Below are positions 7,879 to 17,500 of a DNA stretch of 64,000 bases, in pieces. The notes under the pieces are model-generated. The model was not told the origin of the DNA, made no database searches, and saw nothing but the letters and a program-made list of their open reading frames with translations. Both the position numbers and the translations under genes were made by a program. The stretch covers positions 186,001-250,000 of the forward strand of contig CP130629.1 of assembly GCA_030644725.1 (NCBI GenBank), given 5' to 3'. Source of the stretch: Candidatus Electrothrix communis. GTDB lineage: Bacteria > Desulfobacterota > Desulfobulbia > Desulfobulbales > Desulfobulbaceae. Each line of letters starts with the position of its first letter. The first letter of the stretch is position 1.

Positions 7879-8685
7879 ATGAAATTTTCTATCATCCGGT
7901 CCGGAGTGCTCCTGCTCGGTATATTCTTTTCGTTACTCTGTGGACAAATCAGTTTAGCAGAGACTCCTGAAGAAAAAGGTTTGGCCATTGTTATGGAAGC
8001 GGAACGCCGCGATCAGGGCTTCGGCGATTTGGTTTCTGATATGGTGATGATTCTACGGAATAAAAATGGTCAGGAAAGTCGAAGGGAAATGGCCAATAAA
8101 GTTCTGGAAGTACAAGATGACGGCGATAAGAGCCTGTCTCTTTTTCGCACGCCCCGTGATATTCGAGGAACAGCCTTGTTGACTTTTTCTCATAAAAGCG
8201 GTGATGATGAACAATGGCTGTATTTGCCCGCCCTAAAACGGGTGAAACGTATTAACTCCCGTAATAAATCTGGCTCCTTTGTTGGCAGTGAATTTTCTTA
8301 CGAGGATATCTCCAGTCAGGAGGTTGAGGAGTATACCTATAAGTATCTTCGAGATGAAGAGCTTGATGGTCATGCCTGCACAGTGTCTGAATATTATCCT
8401 GTTGATGCGGAGAACTCAGGTTACAGCCGACAGGTGGTGTGGCGGGATAAAGACGAGTATCGCATCCAGAAGGTGGAATTTTATGATCGCAAGGACAGTC
8501 TGCTCAAGACTCTGGTCCTGAAGAATTATAAGCAATATGAAGGCAAATACTGGCGGGCCGGGGAAATGCAGATGGTGAATCATCAGAGTGGGAAATCCAC
8601 CGTCCTGCTTTATTCCATGTATCGGTTTCGGACAGGCCTTACGGAGAACGATTTTAATAAGAACAGCTTGAAGAGAGCGAGATAA
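7879..8685 (+). CDS. LolA-like outer-membrane lipoprotein-sorting protein
   Basis: A 268-residue exported protein. A signal peptide (residues 1-27, cleavage after ISLA) precedes a LolA/LolB-like fold. Typical blocks are FRTPRDIRGTALLTF, EQWLYLPALKRVKRI and SGSFVGSEFSYEDI. These proteins (COG2834 type) very often sit beside RND/MMPL exporters and are thought to carry a lipid-like cargo across the periplasm; the cargo is unknown. It lies 65 bp after the exporter and ends just before a strong terminator (8703-8738). Confidence 0.85.
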   Translation: MKFSIIRSGVLLLGIFFSLLCGQISLAETPEEKGLAIVMEAERRDQGFGDLVSDMVMILRNKNGQESRREMANKVLEVQDDGDKSLSLFRTPRDIRGTALLTFSHKSGDDEQWLYLPALKRVKRINSRNKSGSFVGSEFSYEDISSQEVEEYTYKYLRDEELDGHACTVSEYYPVDAENSGYSRQVVWRDKDEYRIQKVEFYDRKDSLLKTLVLKNYKQYEGKYWRAGEMQMVNHQSGKSTVLLYSMYRFRTGLTENDFNKNSLKRAR

Positions 8686-8702
8686 TTGCGAGATAATTAA
8701 TA

Positions 8703-8738
8703 CCCCGCCCCTTGGGGCGGGGTTGTTTGTTTTTTATG
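8703..8738 (+). terminator. Intrinsic terminator after the RND/LolA pair
   Basis: CCCCGCCCC-TT-GGGGCGGGG followed by a T-rich tract. It lies between the LolA-like gene and the barrel gene, so the barrel either has its own promoter or depends on read-through. Confidence 0.8.
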
Positions 8739-8748
8739 AATTCCTGAT

Positions 8749-9975
8749 ATGCAGATAATGAGCCGCAAAAAAAAATATTCACGATTCGCCTTGATAACAG
8801 CGGCAACGTCTCTTTTTTTCCTTTTTCTCCAGCCACCCTTGGTGGCTTTCGGCTTTGAGCTCGCTGGCAATATTGTTCTTGAAGGGCGTTATTTCCCTGA
8901 AGAACCGCAATACCCTGCCCAGAAAGAGCATAATGCTTCTATCGTCCTTGAACCTGAGCTGTATCATGCCTTCAGTGAGGGGGCAAGCCTTGTCTTGAAA
9001 CCCTTTGTTCGGCTGGATAGTAACACGGATCAGCGGACTCATTGGGATATCCGGGAAGCGAATTTTTTGTATCCAGCAGAAGACTGGGAGCTGCAAGTCG
9101 GCATCAGCAAAGTTTTCTGGGGAGCAACCGAGTTTGTTCATCTGGTTGACATCATCAATCAGACAGATTCTGTTGAGGACTTCAGCGGAGAGGAAAAACT
9201 CGGGCAACCTATGGTACATCTTTCTGTTCCCCAGGGTCAGGGGATGATTGAGGCGTTCCTTCTTCCTTGGTTTCGGGAACGCACCTTTCCTGGAGAAAAA
9301 GATCGTCTTCGCAGTGAACCCATTATTGCTGCCGATCGCCCCTTGTACGAAAGTGCTTCGGAGCAGTTACATCTTGATTTTTCCTTACGTTACAGTGATA
9401 CTGTTGGTAACGCTGACTTTGGCCTGTATCATTTCATGGGTACATCCAGGGATCCTGATCTGCTGTTAGGCGGTGATATACGTAATCCTGTTCTGCGCCC
9501 CTCTTATCGCCAAATCGGCCAGACAGGTATGGATGTGCAGATGGTTGCCGGTGATTGGCTGCTGAAAGGGGAAGCCCTGTATCGGACTGGTCAGGGAAGG
9601 AGCTTTGCTGCCGCTGTTTGCGGCTTTGAGTACACTTTTTACGGCATTTATGCGAGCGGGGCCGATCTTGGGCTTGTCGGGGAATACGTCTTTGATGATC
9701 GGGCGGACAAGTCCTTGACGGTTTTTAATAACGATGTGATAGGCGGCTTCCGTTTGGCCCTGAACGATACAGCCGGAACCGAGATCCTGGCAGGCCTGAT
9801 GAAGGATATCGAATTCTCCACATATATGTTTTCAGCAGAGGCGGATCGTCGCTTTGGCGAGCATCTGAAGCTGCATCTGGAAGCCCTGTTTATTGTTGAT
9901 GCAGCGGATCAAGATGCTGTGTTACCACTTGAACAGGACAGCCACCTCACCATTGAGTTGCAATATTTTTTTTAA
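8749..9975 (+). CDS. Outer-membrane beta-barrel protein (porin-like)
   Basis: About 405 residues. It begins with a basic stretch and a hydrophobic signal (residues about 10-35), then has many alternating strands with aromatic girdles, and ends in YFF, the C-terminal aromatic signature of outer-membrane barrels. Barrels of this type often complete the RND plus LolA-like set. Starts at 8749 and 8758 are both possible; neither has a clear ribosome site. The gene lies directly after a terminator and 330 bp before the polyketide synthase, on the same strand. A role in exporting the PKS product is inference from position only. Confidence 0.7.
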   Translation: MQIMSRKKKYSRFALITAATSLFFLFLQPPLVAFGFELAGNIVLEGRYFPEEPQYPAQKEHNASIVLEPELYHAFSEGASLVLKPFVRLDSNTDQRTHWDIREANFLYPAEDWELQVGISKVFWGATEFVHLVDIINQTDSVEDFSGEEKLGQPMVHLSVPQGQGMIEAFLLPWFRERTFPGEKDRLRSEPIIAADRPLYESASEQLHLDFSLRYSDTVGNADFGLYHFMGTSRDPDLLLGGDIRNPVLRPSYRQIGQTGMDVQMVAGDWLLKGEALYRTGQGRSFAAAVCGFEYTFYGIYASGADLGLVGEYVFDDRADKSLTVFNNDVIGGFRLALNDTAGTEILAGLMKDIEFSTYMFSAEADRRFGEHLKLHLEALFIVDAADQDAVLPLEQDSHLTIELQYFF

Positions 9976-10305
9976 AACAACGAACAGCTTCTTCCTGAAA
10001 AAGGTATATTAGGGCGGCTGGCTCAAAAAAATTCCACGTACAGCGCAAAAATAGGGTGTTTCCCGGTAGGCGCAATTTTCCATAATAAAACCTGTTAGGA
10101 CAAAGAAAACAGGCTGCCTTTTTGGTCGTGTTAGGGATTCAATAAGAAATAGCTTACCCCTTATGCCGGGTGCCTTAGGTGCCAACCTCTGTGTTCGTCC
10201 TTTTATACGGGGCAGACATGCAGGTCTTGCCCCTACAGCCCTGCATCTAGAAAGGGGTTTTTTTTTTGAGGAATTCCTTATGCGTCTCTGTAGAGGGAGC
10301 GTTCT
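9976..10305. other. Intergenic region with a REP-like palindrome
   Basis: A 330-bp gap without a gene. At 10209-10233 GGGGCAGAC and GTCTTGCCCC form an imperfect palindrome that is followed by CTAC, resembling the palindromes at 11437-11464 and 33972-33997. Nothing else is recognisable. Confidence 0.5.
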
Positions 10306-11559
10306 TTGTATGATATAGATCCAATGAATTCAACGTTGATTGCCATCACCGGTATGGCCTGCCATTATCCGGGAGCACAGGACCTGCGCTCTTTTTGGGA
10401 AAATATTCTGACAAGAAGGCGTCAGTTCCGCCCTTTCCCGGACACCCGGTTACCTGCGGCGGATTATTATGATCCTGATCCTGCTGCTCCAGATAAAACA
10501 TACTGCCGCAAGGCTGGATTACTTGATGGGTTTGCTTTTGATCCTGCTCAATATCGCATTCCTCGTTCCACCTTTGAGTCCGCTGATATTGTGCATTGGC
10601 TGGCACTCAAGGTTGCCCTGGCCTCGTTGGACGATGCTGGTTTTAGCAAAGCATCCGTGCCCAGAGAACGAACAGGGGTCATTCTCGGCAACACCCTGAC
10701 CGGCGAATATTCTCGGTCCGAGGGCTTGCGTCTCCGATGGCCTTTTGTCCGTCGAGTAGTAGAGAAAGCCGCCCTTGAAAAGGGTTTGTCTTCGGAACAG
10801 ACAATAGAGTTTCTCAGGACAACGGAGGCATATTACAAGTCTGTTTTTACACCGATTACTGAAGATACCCTGGCCGGAGCGCTGTCCAATACCATTGCCG
10901 GGAGAATCTGCAATTATCTTGATCTGCACGGCGGCGGCTACACTGTTGACGGGGCCTGCTCCTCTTCAGTCATTGCGGCTGCAACCGCTGCAACACATCT
11001 TGTTAACCGAGATCTGGATCTGGCCTTGGCAGGCGGGGTGGATATCAGCCTGGACACTTTTGAACTGGTCGGTTTTGCCAAGACGGCTGCGTTGACCACA
11101 GAGGATATGCGGGTTTATGATCGCAGGGCCGATGGATTTATTCCCGGCGAAGGCTGCGGCTTTGTGGTGATGAAGCGCCTGGAAGACGCTGTTGCTGATG
11201 GTGATTATGTCTATGCGGTGCTGCACGGTTGGGGTATTTCATCAGACGGAAAAGGTGGTTTGACCGCCCCGAATGCCCAAGGACAGGCCAGGGCCTTGCA
11301 ACGAGCCTATGATCGAGCCGGTTGGAATATAAACGATGTTGATTTTATAGAAGGGCACGGAACCGGTACCGCTGTTGGTGATAAAACCGAGCTGGAAGGC
11401 ATAGCCCTGGCAATGAACAAGGGTACGGGCAGCGGTGTAGGGACACGGCATGCCGTGTCCCTACAGGGCACAACACTGCTCCGTCGTTGCGGGATAACCT
11501 GCCTTAAAGTCGCTTATCGGCCATACCAAGGCGGCATCAGGGGCGGGGGCATTGATTAA
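10306..11559 (+). CDS. Enediyne-type iterative polyketide synthase, ketosynthase part (frameshifted)
   Basis: The N-terminal ketosynthase of a giant type I PKS. It carries ITGMACHYPGA, the active-site cysteine in VDGACSSS (Cys218) and the first catalytic histidine in EGHGTGT (His351). VDGACSSS with Gly before Ala is the form seen in enediyne (PksE) and related polyene synthases, unlike the DTACSSS of ordinary modular PKS. The frame is lost at 11506-11509 (CTT AAA G TCG): one extra base separates it from the rest of the KS, including the second histidine in SLIGHTKAASG, which is in the frame of the next entry. Just before that, 11437-11464 is a perfect 28-bp palindrome that adds about ten residues in frame. 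The TTG start at 10306 has a GAGGGAG site; ATG 10324 is the alternative. Whether the shift is real decay or a sequencing error cannot be told here. Confidence 0.85.
   Translation: MYDIDPMNSTLIAITGMACHYPGAQDLRSFWENILTRRRQFRPFPDTRLPAADYYDPDPAAPDKTYCRKAGLLDGFAFDPAQYRIPRSTFESADIVHWLALKVALASLDDAGFSKASVPRERTGVILGNTLTGEYSRSEGLRLRWPFVRRVVEKAALEKGLSSEQTIEFLRTTEAYYKSVFTPITEDTLAGALSNTIAGRICNYLDLHGGGYTVDGACSSSVIAAATAATHLVNRDLDLALAGGVDISLDTFELVGFAKTAALTTEDMRVYDRRADGFIPGEGCGFVVMKRLEDAVADGDYVYAVLHGWGISSDGKGGLTAPNAQGQARALQRAYDRAGWNINDVDFIEGHGTGTAVGDKTELEGIALAMNKGTGSGVGTRHAVSLQGTTLLRRCGITCLKVAYRPYQGGIRGGGID
11437..11464. repeat. 28-bp perfect palindrome (REP-like) inside the KS gene
   Basis: Arms GTAGGGACACGGCA and TGCCGTGTCCCTAC meet with no spacer. 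A close relative (arms TAGGGGCACGGC / GCCGTGCCCCTA) is at 33972-33997 between genes, so this is a dispersed palindrome family. In the KS it lies where homologues have a short loop between TELEGIALAM and RRCGIT, and it is translated in frame. Confidence 0.8.
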
Positions 11560-14500
11560 GACCGTGATCGCCTTGAATCAACGAATTCTTCCCCCGCTTG
11601 CCAACTGTTTTGAACCCAGTCCTGTTTTTGCAGAAACGGCAACGAGCCTTTATCCTCTTCTGCGGGGAGAAATTCGCCCGCCCCAGGAAATCCTACGAGC
11701 TGGTGTTTCCGGCATGGGCTTTGGCGGCATTAACTCGCACCTTGCCCTTGCCTCCGGTGATGCGCCCTCTCCTAAACTTATGCCCGCAATCCGTGAACAG
11801 AAGTTATTGGCGGATTATCAACGAACCGAGCTCTTTGTTTTCAGTGCGCCTACTGTTGAGGAGTTATTGGGGAGGGTGCAAGCGGCAGAAGGACTTGCCC
11901 AGAATATCTGTGAAGGTGAGCGTCTTGACTTGGCTGTCCATCTCGCAACCCTTTACGGGCATAATACAACCTGTGCTCCGGTTCGGGTGGCGATCATGGC
12001 GGAGTCACCGGAGATGCTCCTGGAGCATCTTGCCAAGATTGCCCATATCCTTCGTACATCTCCTCCGAAAGGGCAGCAAACCTTTTTTGATCTTCGAGCA
12101 GGTATCTGTATCGGCAATGATGTGCAGAGTCACCGTGTCGGTTTCCTCTTTCCCGGCCAGGGTTCACAGAAAATCAATATGGGGCACCAGCTTGTTCAGC
12201 GGCATGATTGGGCTGAGGACATAGTTAAGGCTATGGAAAAGGCTCTTGGGTGGCCGGAAGGAAAACAGCTGACCGATTTTATCTTTCGACCGATAGAAAG
12301 GGCGCTTGATCAATCGCAGGTGAAAGGCTGGCAGGAGCAGCTCAAGCAGACAGAGATTGCTCAACCCGCTCTCTGCCTGGCGTCTATGCTCGGTTTGGAG
12401 CAACTGGCCCGACTTGGGATCAAACCTGATGCGGTCGGGGGACACAGCCTTGGCGAATTGACCGCATTTTATGCTGCCGGGGCCTATTCCAGAGAAGAGC
12501 TGATCAATTTTGCTACACTTCGGGGGCAGGCTATGGCACCGGGCCAGGGCCATACCGGAGGTGCTGCCGGAACCATGGCAAGTCTTGCCTGTTCAGCTGT
12601 CCAGGCCCAGGCTGTTCTTGATGCCGTCCAAGGGTATGCGGTTGTGGCGAATAAAAACAGTGCCTCCCAAACGGTTATCTCTGGCGAACCCTCCTGTATT
12701 CAGCAGGCCTGTCTTTATGCGAAAGAGCAGGGGATACGGGGCGTGCTTCTTCCGGTTGCCAATGCCTTTCACTCACGATTTGTCTCCTCAGCTGCTCAGG
12801 TACTGGCCGATTCCCGACTGCTTCCCGCGCAACCGAAACAGTTGACAACGGCTCTCTTCAGCGGTCTGCAAGGCGAGAAAGTTGACATGGACTGTGAGTT
12901 GAGGAGGCATTTTTCGGACCAGGTGATCTCGCCGGTTGATTTTATTTCCTTAGTCCAGGAAATGAGCAAGGAGTGCGACTTGCTGCTGGAAGTGGGACCG
13001 GGAAGGGTGTTGACCGGCCTTGCTCGTTCAATCATTGTAAAGAAAAATGAAGGGGAGGGAGGAGACGGGCCGATTTGCTTTCCTCTTGAAACAAAATCGG
13101 AGCAGGATAGAGATCTGAATCTCTTTCTGGCAGCTTATTTTGTTCGTGGTGGAACGATTAACTGGCATGCCCTGTATGAGGATCGTCTTGTCCGTCCGTT
13201 CACGCTGGCCGATGATCGTCTTTTTCTGGCCAACCCTTGTGAACGTCCTTTTCCTGAGCATTTTCCAGAGCAGAAAGAGCAGAGTCTTTCTCTGCCGAGT
13301 TATCGCTCGTCGGGACGGGGAGGAGGGAGTGATACAGATCGTGTTCTTGCTGACGCTGCGGGGCTTTCTGAAGATGAGTTAGCAGTCTATCTGGAGCAGC
13401 GCAGCCAATTTATCGGGGGTCTTATCAGAGTGGATCTTGATAATATGGCGCCTTCGCTATCCGCTTTGAAACCAATTTTCACGCCCCCCTTTACTGACTT
13501 ACCTGAAAAAAAGGACTCAAACGTCGATGAGAGTGCTGACTTGCTTTTTGCCCTTATCGAAGAACGCACCGGTTTTCCGCCGGAAAGTCTTTCCATGAAT
13601 CTTCGCCTGTTGGATGATTTGAATCTTGACTCCATCAAGGCATCTGAACTGATTGCGGAAGCTGCAAACCGTTCAGGTATTTCGGCTGCAAAACTCAATG
13701 TTTCTGAATATGCTAACGCTACTCTGCAAGAGGTGGCTGCGCTCCTGGATAGAGAGCCTGAGCAAGATAAAGATATTATTGAGAATGGTTCTTCGAGGTA
13801 TCCAGGCTGGGCTCGTGATTTCACCCTGCAATATCTTCCTCAACCGCTTTCATCCGAATATGCAGATGAGCAATCTGAGCAATCCTGGCTGCATCGGGAA
13901 GAAGCTGTTCTGATTCTTTTTGAATCTGCTGAACAGCATATTGCGGAACAGCTTGAGGTGGTTTTACAGCGGTTTTTAGCCGAAGCTTCAGCTAAAATTT
14001 CAGTCGAATTTTTAGCTAAGGTGGAACTTGTCTCTTTTGCAGAAGCCCGACAAGGGGTATCTTCCCTGCTGGATAGGTTCACCAGCGTCATTGCCTTGTT
14101 GCCGCGTCAGAAATCAAGTGAAGGTAATTTTTTTGATCAGCAGACTCTGGTCAAGCAGGTCACCAGGCTGCACACAATATTTTCTCCTGCTTATCATCGG
14201 CCCGGGTTAGGGAATCAATCACTTACTGTGGCACAATTCGGTGACGGCTTTTTCGGTGACGGACCTGTTCCGGCGAATATCAACCGGTGTTCGGCAAAGG
14301 CATTGGCTGCCAGTCTGCATCTTGAAAAACCCGATCTTAAAGTGAGGGTGCTTGATTTTTCACCACAAATTTCACAGGATCAGCTCTGTGAATATATAAT
14401 GGTGGAACTCTCCACTGCTGAGAGCTACGCAGCTGTCGGGTATGCTGCTGATCAGATTCGTCGGGTTCCGACCCCTGTCTTAAGACATGTTGCCGTTGAT

Positions 14501-17500
14501 AAACCGAGACCTATACGATGGTCGCCAAAAGATGTTGTTCTTGCCACTGGTGGAGCAAAGGGCATTACTGCCGAGTGTGTGTTGGCCTTTGCACGTGCCA
14601 CCGGGGTGCAGCTGGCCCTGGTGGGCAGTTCTTCCCCGGCAATGCACAACGAGCAGCAGGATGAGATTCTTTATACCTTGAAGCGAGCCAATGAGGCCGG
14701 GCTTTCAGCGCATTATTATCAATGCGATGTAACAGATGCCGAAGCCGTGAAGCGACTCGTCCATCAGGTGGAGAATGAACAGGGAACAATCACCGGAGTT
14801 ATTCATGGCAGTGCTTTGAATCGACCTGGTGAGCTGGATACTGTACCTGTCGAACAGGCTCTGGAGGAAATCAGCCCTAAAGTTATCGGGGCAATGAACC
14901 TTTGCGCTGCTTTGCAAGATCATCCACCGCAACTGTTTATCGCGTTTTCATCTCTCATCGGCATATCCGGGATGCAAAAAAACGGCTGGTATGGATTTTC
15001 TAATGAGGCTTTGCATCTGTTTCTGCAACAGTATGGGGAAACCGAGCCTCGTATTACCACGCTCAGTATTGCCTTTAGCATCTGGGACGAAGTTGGAATG
15101 GGCAGCAGAATGGGCAGTACGTCCTGGTTGAGTAAAATAGGGGTGGCTGCCCTGACTGTTCAACAGGGAACTTCCCGTTTTCTTCAGCTCGCTATTCATG
15201 ATCCTGTTGCGAACCAAGTCATTGTCACCGCAAGATCTTATGGCCTTGATACCTTTCTTCCTCATGGACGGGCCCTTCCGCAAGGATTGCGATTCATTGA
15301 CAGGGTGCTTGATTATCAGCCGGGAATTGAGATTATCTCCAGAACACGATTGACTCTGGAAGATGATCCCTATATTAAAGATCATTGTTGGCGCGGCACC
15401 TATCTTTTTCCTCTGGTTTTCGGGCTAGAAGCGATGGCCCAGGCGGTACGGGCGGTCACCGGAAACACCTGTTTTGATGCGGTGTGTATTGAGGATGTCG
15501 AACTGGCTCGACCTATTGTTTTGCCAGAAGATATTGGGGCTGAAATTGAGATTCATGCCTTGGTACTTGAGCAGGATAATCTGGAGGATGCTCCTCAGGT
15601 GCAGGTGCAGATACGAACGGAACAGACTGATTTCAGAGTTGATCATTTCTCAGCAACCTTTGTGTTGCGGGATGCTTGCTCGCCTGTTCGGCATGATCTC
15701 CCTGAAGCACTCTCTCCTCTTGATCTTGTTCCAGAGCGCGACCTCTACAAAGAAGGATTGCTTTTTCAAGGACCCTTGTATCAGATGATTCAGCAGGTTT
15801 TTCATTTGAGTTCAGAAGGTTGTCTGTTTTCGACAGCCTCCTCGGTGGAACCTGTTGATTCCTCGGGGCAGACGTGGATGCTTGGTAACCCTTTTTCCAG
15901 AGACGCACTCTTGCAGTCGGGGCAGCTTCCGATTCCAAGAGATCTCTGTTTGCCTGCACGTATCCAGCGTATTGAGCGTTTCCCGGCAATAAGCCGTACT
16001 GATGAACCTATTTTCGGAAAAGCTCTTATTGAAGAGCATACAGAAAAATATATCTACGGTACTGTGACGGCTTTCAATGAACAGGGACAGGTCCTTGAAC
16101 GGATAATAGGTTATCGTGCCCAAATCGTCGAACATAGACGGGAGAGCCCGACAGCCGAAGACTTAGTTTATCCCGGTCACCGTGATCGGAGGATTCTGCG
16201 GCGAGAACTCAAGCAGAGAGAAGCGCTGTTACCTACCCATTGTACTCTTCCAAAGCTCAGTTCTGATTTTATCCCTGGCCTGCAGCATATTGGTAAAGAT
16301 GAACGGCGAAAAAAGGAGTTGCCGTTTATCAGGAATGCCTTGACTCCTCTCCTGCGTGCTTCTGATACTCGTATTGAAATATCTTGGTCACAGGCGGGAA
16401 AGCCTTCCCTCGCAATTCCTGCGGATGCTGGGGTATATTTTTCTTTGACCCATAACGAAGGGACGGTTATCTGTATGGCCGGTCGTGGCTTACAGGGGTG
16501 TGATCTTGAGGCCGTATCCAGTCGTAGCAAAGAAGAATGGCAGGACCTGCTCGGTGAAAAAAGTGAGGCGCTTCTTGTTCATCTGATCAAGCAGGGAGAT
16601 AGCTTGCACAGAGCCGGGACTCGGCTTTGGAGCGCCTATGAAGCTGCCTTCAAGGCATTAACAACTTGCCCAGATCCGAGCATGATCAGTGTTGTTCAGA
16701 AAAAGGACGATTCGGTGTTGTTTACATACCAGAATAATTCATCAAGCTGTTATATTCTTACCTTTCCAGTCTGGCTGACCCTGAGAGGAGAGCGGATGCT
16801 GGCTGTGGTCGTTCAGGAAGAACACCTCAATAATGCCATTTCAGAGCGGGTGCCGGTTTCTGGAAATACCGATGCTTGGCCGGATAGGGTAGGTAGTTTT
16901 ACACATGAATTTACCACGACTTTTTTGGAGGGGAGGGGGCCGAGAGGGAAGGTTTATTTTACTAATATTCCTATATGGATGGGTGAGTTAAGGGAGTTGG
17001 CGCTGTTGCCGATATCCGAGCGGCTTGTACAAGACATGAAAAGCGGTCAGTGGGGGATGGTGACGAACAGATCTTTTTTTGCTGTAGACCAGCTCTTAGA
17101 CAGTTATGACACCGTAATCGGAGAGGTCCGTTTGCTGGAGGATACCGATCTCTCTCGATCTTTTATTTCCTTGGCCTTTAAGTGGTTCAAAAAGCAGGAC
17201 GATGGGAGTCTGGTTCGGGCGATTTCAGGTAAGCTTGCAACGACCTGGGTTAAAGTTCAAGGGCACGGTGAAGTTCAACAGGGTGACTTGCCTGAGTATT
17301 TTAAAGAATATCTTGAAAAGCTTTCTCACTCACAGGATGATATTGAACCTCGAGGAAAGGAGCGCCATTCGTTTTTTTCCAAGGCATCATCCCTTTTCAC
17401 TGCGACTGTTTCCATAAAGAAACAAAACATGTTGCTTCAGCAACAGTTTTTGACATCCAGAGAGGATTCGAATTTAATTGGTAATATTTATTTTTCTAAT

